NCBI GenBank assembly: GCA_026129485.1
Contig: JAHCHY010000005.1
Location: 1 to 64,000 of the forward strand
Direction: 5' to 3'
DNA from: Cyclobacteriaceae bacterium
GTDB lineage: Bacteria; Bacteroidota; Bacteroidia; Cytophagales; Cyclobacteriaceae
DNA length: 64,000 nucleotides
Shown: in pieces, positions 53,542 to 61,122 of the stretch
How the letters are laid out: each line of letters begins with the position of its first letter
How positions within the stretch are numbered: the first letter of the stretch is position 1
Notes under the pieces: model-generated
What the model was told of the DNA's origin: nothing
Seen by the model: the letters and a program-made list of their open reading frames with translations, nothing else
Database searches by the model: none
Position numbers and translations under genes: made by a program

Positions 53542-55182
53542 TCATATCGTTCGTCCCGTGTTAATCACATTCACCCCGTTAAAACGCGAGGTTGAGCTGC
53601 CGTGCGATACAGCGCTTACCTGCGAAGGCTGGCCTTTGCCATCGAAGAATGAACCAAACAAACGGTAATCTTTTTCATCACAGATTTTTACGCAGCTGTT
53701 CCAGAACTCCTGCGTGTTGGATTGATAGGCCACATCATTCAGCATACCTACAACCTGGCCGTTTTTGATTTCATAAAACACCGTACCGCCAAACTGGAAG
53801 TTATAACGCTGCTGATCGATTGAATAAGACCCTCTCCCGGCAATGTAGATCCCTTTCTCTACATCTTTTATCATCTGATCTGCGCTGTACGGCTCTTTAC
53901 CCGGAGCCAATGATACATTGGGCATACGCTGGAACTGCACATCGCTCCAACTTTGAGCATAGCAGCAACCGTGCGATTCGTTCTGCCCCAGCATGTGTAC
54001 CTGGTCGCGAATGGCCTGGAAGTTTACCAGGATACCATCTTTAATTAAATCCCAGCGCCTGCACTTCACACCTTCATCGTCATACCCTACTGCGCCTAAC
54101 GAACCCGGCTGGGTTTTATCGGCAAAGATGTTTACCAGCTTGCTTCCGTAGTTGAATGTACCTGATTTGAGCTTTTCCACTGACGCAAAGCTGGTACCGG
54201 CATAGTTGGCTTCGTAACCCAGAATACGATCGAGCTCCAGCGGATGGCCCACTGATTCGTGGATCGTTAAGCCTAAATGATTCGGCTCCAGCACAAGATC
54301 ATATTTACCGGGCTCAACCGATTTGGCTGCTATCATTTCTTTTGCCTGGCGTGCTGCTGCTGCTGCATCTTCCAATATATCGTAGCTGTTGCGATACAGG
54401 TTCATTCCGAAAGGAGTAACTAATTTATCTTCACTTTTCGGGATCATGTATTCGTAACCCAACCCCATTGGGGCACTCAACGCATCGCGCGATTTAAACT
54501 TACCGCTGGCACGATCGGTAACCGAAACCGTAAAGGTTGGCCAGATGCGGTGTATATCCTGGTCGATGTACGATCCATCGGTAGAGGCAAAATACTTTTG
54601 CTCGTTTACCTGGAACAGGTTCGAGTTAACAAAGCTGGCCCCGTTCTTTAACGCTTCGTTATTAGCGGCCAGCAACAAATCGGCTTTTTCAGAAACCGGA
54701 ACTTCAAAGGCATTTTTTTGAATAGGCGTGTTCCAGGTTACTTCACCGTAGCCCTGCACGTACGCCAGCTTAACCGGTTCTTTCTGGAACTTGGAGTTTG
54801 CTTTGGCGATGGCCAGCGCTCTTTCAGCCGCTTTCTTAATACCCTCAGCCGTAACATCGTTTGTAGCCGCAAAGCCCCACGTGCCTTTGGCAATTACACG
54901 AATACCTACACCAAAAGATTCGGTGCTGGTTATACCCTGCACCCGTTTTTCGCGTGTGCTGATAAACTGGTTCAGGTAACGCCCGATGCGCACATCGGCA
55001 TAGGTAGCGCCTCCCGACCGGGCTGTATTCAAGGCAACATCGGCCAATGCTTTTTTCTGTACGGCAAGAAGCCCCGGCTCCAGCAGCGCTTCAACCGAAA
55101 CAGGGTTTCCGAACAAAGAGGCAGGCAAAAGCATACCCCCGATTCCTAACCCGGTGAGTTGAACAAAATCTCTTCGCTTCAC
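53542..55182 (-). CDS. tldD: TldD-family metalloprotease 3 with twin-arginine signal peptide
   Basis: 546 residues. Zinc motif HESVGH (His308 and His313) is intact. The N-terminus MKRRDFVQLTGLGIGGMLLP is a twin-arginine signal. It has no PmbA gene of its own: the next gene down is TldD 2. It is first in its unit, about 190 bp from the divergent proC. Most likely a duplicate whose product shares the PmbA 2 partner or works alone. Confidence 0.9.
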   Translation of the reverse strand: MKRRDFVQLTGLGIGGMLLPASLFGNPVSVEALLEPGLLAVQKKALADVALNTARSGGATYADVRIGRYLNQFISTREKRVQGITSTESFGVGIRVIAKGTWGFAATNDVTAEGIKKAAERALAIAKANSKFQKEPVKLAYVQGYGEVTWNTPIQKNAFEVPVSEKADLLLAANNEALKNGASFVNSNLFQVNEQKYFASTDGSYIDQDIHRIWPTFTVSVTDRASGKFKSRDALSAPMGLGYEYMIPKSEDKLVTPFGMNLYRNSYDILEDAAAAARQAKEMIAAKSVEPGKYDLVLEPNHLGLTIHESVGHPLELDRILGYEANYAGTSFASVEKLKSGTFNYGSKLVNIFADKTQPGSLGAVGYDDEGVKCRRWDLIKDGILVNFQAIRDQVHMLGQNESHGCCYAQSWSDVQFQRMPNVSLAPGKEPYSADQMIKDVEKGIYIAGRGSYSIDQQRYNFQFGGTVFYEIKNGQVVGMLNDVAYQSNTQEFWNSCVKICDEKDYRLFGSFFDGKGQPSQVSAVSHGSSTSRFNGVNVINTGRTI

Positions 55183-55368
55183 GATTCAAAAAGTTTTAGT
55201 GGTTCCCTAAAGTTGAAAAGTATAAAAAGATAACCGGGGGAATAAAATAAAATATGCAGGCCTGCCAAAAGTTGTTATCAACGGAAAAAACAGGGTTAAT
55301 GAGGCATTTCAAGATTACAGACTCACCCTTAATTGGTTAGCTTTAGGCATTATATTATTGTTGAGAAT

Positions 55369-56166
55369 ATGAAAGCGAACAAGATTGCCATTATTGGTGG
55401 CGGAAATTTAGGAACAGCCATTGCGGAAGGACTTTTAAAAAGCGGGTTTGCCACGCCTGCACAAATTACCGTTACCCGAAGAAACACAGAACGCTTAGCA
55501 GCACTGAAAGAAGCCGGGGTAACCGTTACCAGCAACAACCAGGAAGCCATTGAGAATAATGACGTGATCATTGTTGCACTTAAGCCTTATAACGTGAAAG
55601 AGGTGCTGGAAGAGTTAAAGCAATCGTTCGATGCCGGCAGGCATATTGTAATCAGCGTGGTAACCGGAATTTCGCTGAAAGACCTTGCTTCTGTTTTTAA
55701 CAACGATATACCTGTTTTCCGCGCCATGCCCAACACGGCTATTGCCATACAGGAATCGGTAACCTGCCTGTGTTCACTTCATGCCACCAATGCGCAGGTA
55801 AATTATGTTACTGAATTATTCAATCAGCTTGGTATTAGTATTCCTATTGATGAAAAGCTGATGGACGCTGCAACTGTATTAGGCGCCTGTGGTATTGCCT
55901 ATGCGTTGCGCTTTATTCGTGCGGCCACACAAGGCGGCATTGAAATTGGCTTCGATGCCAAAACGGCAAGCCTGATTGCCGCTCAAACCGTAAAAGGCGC
56001 TGCCGAGCTTCTGCTAAAAGGCAATCGCCACCCGGAAGAAGAGATTGACAAAGTAACCACGCCTAAGGGTTGTACCATTGTTGGTTTAAATGAAATGGAG
56101 CATCGCGGGTTCAGCTCATCGCTGATACGCGGTATCGGAGCTTCGTATCAAAAGATCGGCTCTTAA
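55369..56166 (+). CDS. proC: Pyrroline-5-carboxylate reductase
   Basis: 265 residues, near the usual 270. The Rossmann motif IIGGGNLGTAIAEGLL is at the N-terminus and the proC signature (FRAMPNTAIAI...) and C-terminal TPKGCTIVGLNEMEH block are present. Reduces pyrroline-5-carboxylate to proline with NAD(P)H. ATG 55369 is preferred over an upstream in-frame ATG that lacks homology. Confidence 0.95.
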   Translation: MKANKIAIIGGGNLGTAIAEGLLKSGFATPAQITVTRRNTERLAALKEAGVTVTSNNQEAIENNDVIIVALKPYNVKEVLEELKQSFDAGRHIVISVVTGISLKDLASVFNNDIPVFRAMPNTAIAIQESVTCLCSLHATNAQVNYVTELFNQLGISIPIDEKLMDAATVLGACGIAYALRFIRAATQGGIEIGFDAKTASLIAAQTVKGAAELLLKGNRHPEEEIDKVTTPKGCTIVGLNEMEHRGFSSSLIRGIGASYQKIGS

Positions 56167-56331
56167 AATTGTGATAACCGAATGAATTCTGCAGGAGTAT
56201 AAACCGGAGATCATACCGTGCTTGTTATCTTTTTTGCTGCGGGTAAAAACTAATTTTAATAGTATGGTAATGCTGCAACCGATTGTTTAACTCTTTAAAT
56301 CTCATCTGAATTTCCGGGCGTATATTGCAGC

Positions 56332-57501
56332 ATGCCTGATATTTTTACTGCATCCGGCCGCATGATCATCACGTGCAGCAAACGCCTCGCCCCTTACTTA
56401 GAGCAGGAAGTGCGCGAGCTGGGCTTTGAGCCCGAACGCACATTTGCAACAGGGGTAGAGTTAAAGGGTACCGTACAGGATTGTATTAAGCTTAATCTTA
56501 ACCTGCGCTGTGCCAGCCAAGTGCTGTATTCGCTTAAAGAATTTTATTGCAACGGGCCGGATGATTTATACGAAGCATTGATCCGCTACCCGTGGGAAGA
56601 ATTGCTCACCCCCGAAAGCTATATCTCCATTACCAGCAACGCACAACACTTTACCGTAAACAACGAGCTGTTTGTAAATGTAAAAGTGAAAGATGCCATT
56701 GCCGACCGTATGCGCAGGGAAACATTGCTCAGACCCGACTCCGGCCCCGATTTAACAGGCGCGGTTTTTCATTTATACTGGCATGATAACCGGGCAGAAA
56801 TTTTTCTCGACACTTCGGGCGAAACTTTAGCCAAGCATGGCTATCGTAAAATTCCCGGTAAGGCCCCTATGCTGGAAGCGCTGGCTGCCTCCACGGTTAT
56901 GGCTACAAAGTGGAATCGTAAATCAACTTTCATAAACCCGATGTGTGGGTCGGGTACGGTAGCGATCGAAGCAGCGTTGATCGCAACCAATCGCAGACCG
57001 GGTTTATACCGGAAGAATTATTCCTTCATGCATGTAACCGGTTACGATGCTTCTTTCTATGAGAGCGAAATCGAAAAACTAAAACAGCTAATCACGCAGG
57101 TGCCGGGGTTGCGCATCATCGCCAGCGACATCAGCGATGATGCCGTAAAAATTTCAAAAGTAAATGCCGGTATTGCCGGGGTTGAATCGCTGATAGAATT
57201 TAGCAAATGCGATTTTGAAGAAACTCCTGTGCCTGAAAATGGCGGTGTGGTTTACTTTAATCCTGAGTATGGTGAGCGATTGGGTGAAATTTCCGAATTA
57301 GAAAATACGTATTCACGAATGGGCGATTTTCTGAAAAAGAAATGCCAGGGGTATTACGGTTATATCTTTACCGGGAACTTAGACCTCGCCAAAAAAATAG
57401 GATTGAAAGCCAGCCGCAGAATTGAATTTTATACATCCAAGATTGATTGCCGGTTGCTGGAATACGAACTTTACGGAGGAAGCAGAAGAGAACTTAAATA
57501 G
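56332..57501 (+). CDS. THUMP-domain class I RNA methyltransferase (RlmL N-terminal type)
   Basis: 389 residues. THUMP domain (about 55-170), then a methyltransferase fold with NPMCGSGTV (202-210) and NPEYGERL (310-317). The latter has Glu where the motif is usually NPPYGERL; I have seen NPEYGERL in Bacteroidota copies, so this may be normal. Likely an rRNA guanine N2-methyltransferase. TATATTGC ends about 3 nt before the ATG, again close to the start. Confidence 0.9.
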   Translation: MPDIFTASGRMIITCSKRLAPYLEQEVRELGFEPERTFATGVELKGTVQDCIKLNLNLRCASQVLYSLKEFYCNGPDDLYEALIRYPWEELLTPESYISITSNAQHFTVNNELFVNVKVKDAIADRMRRETLLRPDSGPDLTGAVFHLYWHDNRAEIFLDTSGETLAKHGYRKIPGKAPMLEALAASTVMATKWNRKSTFINPMCGSGTVAIEAALIATNRRPGLYRKNYSFMHVTGYDASFYESEIEKLKQLITQVPGLRIIASDISDDAVKISKVNAGIAGVESLIEFSKCDFEETPVPENGGVVYFNPEYGERLGEISELENTYSRMGDFLKKKCQGYYGYIFTGNLDLAKKIGLKASRRIEFYTSKIDCRLLEYELYGGSRRELK

Positions 57502-57529
57502 TTTTTGTACTTTTAATCACAGAATTATT

Positions 57530-57769
57530 ATGGGCTCGATTGAAATAAAACGAAAGCTTTTTGATTACATCCGGAATGCCGACAGCCGGAAAGTAAAGGC
57601 CATTTACACCATTGTTGAGAAAGAAATCCAGGAAAACTCTGATGTCTGGACAGATGATTTTGTAAATGAGCTTAACCGGAGATCAGCCGAAGCTGAATCC
57701 AACCTCGATAAGCTCAGCTCATGGGAAGAAGTTAAGCTAAAGGCCGGAAAGGCCTCCAAAAAAAACTAA
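57530..57769 (+). CDS. Antitoxin of a RelE/ParE pair
   Basis: 79 residues, highly charged and helical (RRSAEAESNLDKLSSWEEVK), with a short basic C-terminus. It lies 3 bp before the toxin gene. The family is not named with certainty; assignment rests on position, size and partner. It starts 28 bp after the methyltransferase stop. Confidence 0.78.
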   Translation: MGSIEIKRKLFDYIRNADSRKVKAIYTIVEKEIQENSDVWTDDFVNELNRRSAEAESNLDKLSSWEEVKLKAGKASKKN

Positions 57770-57772
57770 TCC

Positions 57773-58072
57773 ATGTCATATACAATCCTTCTTCACCCTT
57801 TGGCTGAAAAGGATTTCATAGATGCCCGTAGCTGGTATGAAGAACGCCTTGCCGGTTTGGGCGTTCGGTTTGAAGAAAAGATTGACGTGCACCTCCAGCT
57901 TATCAGAAAATCGCCCCTGTCTTTCCCTAAGAAGAGAGGAACTTTCAGAGAAGCAAAGGTGCATACCTTCCCATACCTGATCGTTTATAAATTTCTGGCT
58001 AAAAAGAAGACCGTACTTATATTAGCATTTCACCACACCAGCAGAAATCCAAAAAATAAATTCAGAAGATGA
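57773..58072 (+). CDS. RelE/ParE-family toxin
   Basis: 99 residues with the RelE/ParE fold: N-terminal strand ILLHPLAEKDF, a helix-rich middle (ARSWYEERLAGLG, VHLQLIRKSP), and C-terminal strands FPYLIVYKFLAKKKTVLILAFHHTSRNP, in part. Such toxins cleave mRNA at the ribosome or poison gyrase. Its stop overlaps the next start as ATGA. That overlap with a housekeeping-type gene is unusual for a toxin. Confidence 0.87.
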   Translation: MSYTILLHPLAEKDFIDARSWYEERLAGLGVRFEEKIDVHLQLIRKSPLSFPKKRGTFREAKVHTFPYLIVYKFLAKKKTVLILAFHHTSRNPKNKFRR

Positions 58073-58833
58073 AAGAGCTTGCCTTTATGTTAATGTTGCT
58101 GTCGTTTTTTCAACCTGTTTCGCAACCTGCTACAACCAAAGTAATCGCTCATCGTGGCGCATGGAAAAACACCAACGTTCCTGAAAACTCCATTGCTGCC
58201 TTGCAACATGCCATTGCGTTGAAATGCTACGGCAGCGAGTTTGATGTGCACATGAGTGTGGATTCCGTTCCGTTTGTGCTGCACGATCATTCCATACAGG
58301 GCATTCTCATCGAAAAAACCACTGCCGCAGAGTTATCGAAAATGAAGCTAAGCAATGGCGAACCGTTGCCCACGCTTGAATCCTATTTGCTTGCCGGGAA
58401 AGACCAAACGCAAACACGGCTCATCCTTGAGATCAAAACCTCGCAAATCAGCAAGGAGCGTTCGCTGGCGCTAACCAAAAAATGTGTGGATCTGGTGAAC
58501 AAAACAGGCGTTGCTTCTATTACCGATTACATCGCTTTTGATTTTGATGTGTGCTTAGAAGTAAAAAAGCTGGCGCCCCGGGCACACGTTCAATATTTAA
58601 GCAGCGATAAAGCTCCCGAACAATTAGCTGCTGCCGGGTTGGACGGGTTCGATTATCATTACAGCGTGCTAAAGAAAAACGAAAGCTGGCTGGCTGATGC
58701 GCATCGCCTCAAGCTAAGCACCAACGCCTGGACGGTGAACGATGAAGAAACCATGCGCTGGCTCATCGACCGGAAAGCGGATATGATCACCACCAACGAA
58801 CCGGAGAAGCTGATTGAACTATTACGCAAATAG
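58069..58833 (+). CDS. Glycerophosphodiester phosphodiesterase
   Basis: 254 residues. N-terminal signal-like segment, then the GDPD motifs: His28-Arg29-Gly30 (IAHRGAW), Glu57 and Asp59 in SEFDVHMS, and His72 in VLHDHS. A TIM-barrel end follows with NAWTVNDEETMRWL, in part. Hydrolyses glycerophosphodiesters to glycerol-3-phosphate plus an alcohol, probably in the periplasm. Its start overlaps the toxin stop by 4 bp. Confidence 0.9.
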   Translation: MKELAFMLMLLSFFQPVSQPATTKVIAHRGAWKNTNVPENSIAALQHAIALKCYGSEFDVHMSVDSVPFVLHDHSIQGILIEKTTAAELSKMKLSNGEPLPTLESYLLAGKDQTQTRLILEIKTSQISKERSLALTKKCVDLVNKTGVASITDYIAFDFDVCLEVKKLAPRAHVQYLSSDKAPEQLAAAGLDGFDYHYSVLKKNESWLADAHRLKLSTNAWTVNDEETMRWLIDRKADMITTNEPEKLIELLRK

Positions 58834-58868
58834 AAAAGGGGCGCCTGTTCAGGCAGACGCCTCCTTTT
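58834..58868. terminator. Terminator between the phosphodiesterase and the convergent lipoprotein
   Basis: Hairpin AAAAGG..GCG / CGC..CCTTTT with an inner CCTG/CAGG pair in the loop, ending in TTTT on the plus strand. It sits between two convergent stops. Confidence 0.75.
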
Positions 58869-58876
58869 AATTATTA

Positions 58877-59374
58877 CTAATAGCGCTTTTGAAAATCTTC
58901 TTCCCGGATACCGAGGTTTTTCATGGTAGCATGATAATCTGCATAATTTGCCCTGCCCACCAGGTCGGCCGGAACAACCACCACCCTGAAAACCTGGTCG
59001 GTAACCCATTCGTTCCCCAGCAATGAAAGCGGAAACGTGGCATCCAAAAATATATTTACATCCACATCGGTAAAATCAAAATTGTATTGCATCAGGCCTT
59101 CTTCAAAAAAGACCTGTTGCGGAAGCAATCGCCAGATGTCCTTACCATTTTCTTTACCCCATAAAGCATACACCAACGTAACATCAGACGAGAGCACATT
59201 GAAACCATAAGGCTCAAGATGTGCATAGTTGTTTGCTTCGGTAAAATCTACCTGGATTTCGAACGCTTTGGACGCAATGATCGAACCATCTTCACCGGGA
59301 GGACCGGCCGGCCCTTCAGGGCCTTCGCATGCAGCCCCTAAAGCTAAAACCAAAAGGAACACTAACTTTTTCAT
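58877..59374 (-). CDS. Lipoprotein with a short collagen-like segment
   Basis: 165 residues. Signal peptide with lipobox GAAC, then a Gly-x-y run EGPEGPAGPPGEDG directly after the Cys, then a beta-rich domain of unknown function. Short collagen-like stalks of this kind are frequent in Bacteroidota surface lipoproteins. The start is ATG 59374 or 59380, which differ by two residues. Confidence 0.8.
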   Translation of the reverse strand: MKKLVFLLVLALGAACEGPEGPAGPPGEDGSIIASKAFEIQVDFTEANNYAHLEPYGFNVLSSDVTLVYALWGKENGKDIWRLLPQQVFFEEGLMQYNFDFTDVDVNIFLDATFPLSLLGNEWVTDQVFRVVVVPADLVGRANYADYHATMKNLGIREEDFQKRY

Positions 59375-59588
59375 ATGCATATAATTTAGATGAACACTTC
59401 ACAAATGTGATTCCAACTTAAGGTATATACGGCAAACGCACCGGTGGCCGGGTTTCTGGCATAACTACCAAACAAGATGGACTAAAATCCAGGCATTACT
59501 TCCTGTCGCAAAACATTTTATCCACTGAAATAAAGTGTGTTGGCAATCTTACCCGGGTTAGCGCATCTTGCCAGGAAAACATTTAACC

Positions 59589-61064
59589 ATGAACATTCGC
59601 TTCATACTTGCCTGGGTTGGGGTTTTCTGTGCCTTTATTGCATTCTCCCAAACTGAAAGAATTCTTCCTGCCGAATCTGCCGTAACCTCCACCGGCCAGG
59701 TAACCATTAAAGGGAAAGCTGTTCCGTATAAAGTAACAGCCGGAACACAACCCGTTTGGAATGCCGAAGGCAAACCGAGCGCATCCTTGTTTTACACCTA
59801 TTATGAGCGCACCGATGTAAGCGATAAAAGTCGCAGGCCGTTGGTCATTTCATTCAATGGCGGCCCCGGCTCTGCATCCGTATGGATGCACGTGGCTTAT
59901 ACCGGCCCCAAAGTATTAAACATCGACAGCGAAGGTTATCCCGTTCAGCCTTATGGCGTAAAGGACAACCCGCATTCCATTCTTGATGTAGCCGACATCG
60001 TATATATCGACCCGGTTAACACGGGCTTTTCGCGCATACTTGATCCCAAAGCAGAGAAGTCAACCTTCTTTGGCGTGAATGCCGATATTAAATACTTAGG
60101 CGACTGGTTAGATAATTTTGTTTCGCGTGTCGGTCGCTGGACTTCCCCCAAATACCTGATTGGCGAAAGTTACGGAACAACCCGCGTGTCCGGCCTTGCG
60201 CTCGATCTGCAAAACAACCACTGGATGTACCTGAATGGCGTTATCCTTGTTTCACCTACCGGGCTCGGCATCAGGCGCGAAGGCCCCGTAGGAGATGCCC
60301 TTTCGCTGCCTTACTATACTGCAGCAGCATGGTATCAAAAAGCACTGCCGGCCGATCTGCAACAGAAAGATTTGTTACAGGCACTGGATGAATCGGAAAA
60401 GTTTACGGTGAATGAGTTTATTCCTGCTTTAACCTTAGGCGGTTTTATTGATGATGCTAAACGAAAAGAGATAGCTAAAAAAGTAGCACGCTATTCCGGC
60501 TTGTCGGAAACAACCGTACACCATCACAACCTTGCAGTGCCTGTTAATTATTTTTGGAAAGACCTGCTTCGCGAAAAGGGTCTTACCATTGGCCGGTTAG
60601 ATTCACGCTACTTGGGTATCGACAAACAACAAGCCGGCAGCAGCCCCGATTACAATGCCGAGCTTACCTCGTGGCTGCATTCCTTTACACCTGCCATTAA
60701 TTATTACTTGCGTGATGTGTTGAAATACAAAACCGATCTGCAATACAACATGTTTGGCCCGGTACGCCCGTGGGATAACTCTAATGATAACACGGGCGAA
60801 AACCTGCGCCTGGCCATGGCCGAAAATCCTTATTTGCATGTCATGATCCAGTCGGGCTATTACGATGGCGCCACTACCTATTTCGGGGCCAAATACTCTA
60901 TGTGGCAGCTTGACCCGAGCGGCAGGATGAAAGATCGCTTACGCTTTGAAGGTTACAGAAGCGGCCACATGATGTATTTGCGTGCCGAAGACCTGGTAAG
61001 CTCTAACGAGCACATCCGGGATTTTATTAAGAAGTCAACTCCGGGCGGGTCTGCCAAGTATTGA
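59589..61064 (+). CDS. S10-family serine carboxypeptidase
   Basis: 491 residues. Signal peptide (1-20, ending FAFSQ region), then an alpha/beta-hydrolase with the S10 triad: Ser194 (GESYGT), Asp426 (YYDGATTY) and His460 (SGHMMYLR). The oxyanion-type FNGGPGSASVWMHV block is present. Removes C-terminal residues from peptides, probably in the periplasm. The in-frame TTG at 59568 is rejected in favour of ATG 59589, which gives the signal peptide. Confidence 0.94.
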   Translation: MNIRFILAWVGVFCAFIAFSQTERILPAESAVTSTGQVTIKGKAVPYKVTAGTQPVWNAEGKPSASLFYTYYERTDVSDKSRRPLVISFNGGPGSASVWMHVAYTGPKVLNIDSEGYPVQPYGVKDNPHSILDVADIVYIDPVNTGFSRILDPKAEKSTFFGVNADIKYLGDWLDNFVSRVGRWTSPKYLIGESYGTTRVSGLALDLQNNHWMYLNGVILVSPTGLGIRREGPVGDALSLPYYTAAAWYQKALPADLQQKDLLQALDESEKFTVNEFIPALTLGGFIDDAKRKEIAKKVARYSGLSETTVHHHNLAVPVNYFWKDLLREKGLTIGRLDSRYLGIDKQQAGSSPDYNAELTSWLHSFTPAINYYLRDVLKYKTDLQYNMFGPVRPWDNSNDNTGENLRLAMAENPYLHVMIQSGYYDGATTYFGAKYSMWQLDPSGRMKDRLRFEGYRSGHMMYLRAEDLVSSNEHIRDFIKKSTPGGSAKY

Positions 61065-61088
61065 TTTGTTGTTAACTTAAAACAGGGC

Positions 61089-61108
61089 ACCTGACTTTAA
61101 AGTCAGGT
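61089..61108. terminator. Palindromic hairpin between convergent genes
   Basis: ACCTGACTTTAAAGTCAGGT is a perfect 20-bp palindrome between the peptidase stop and the convergent permease stop. It lacks a T-run, so terminator activity is uncertain. Confidence 0.5.
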
Positions 61109-61122
61109 AATCAACCTTCCCG

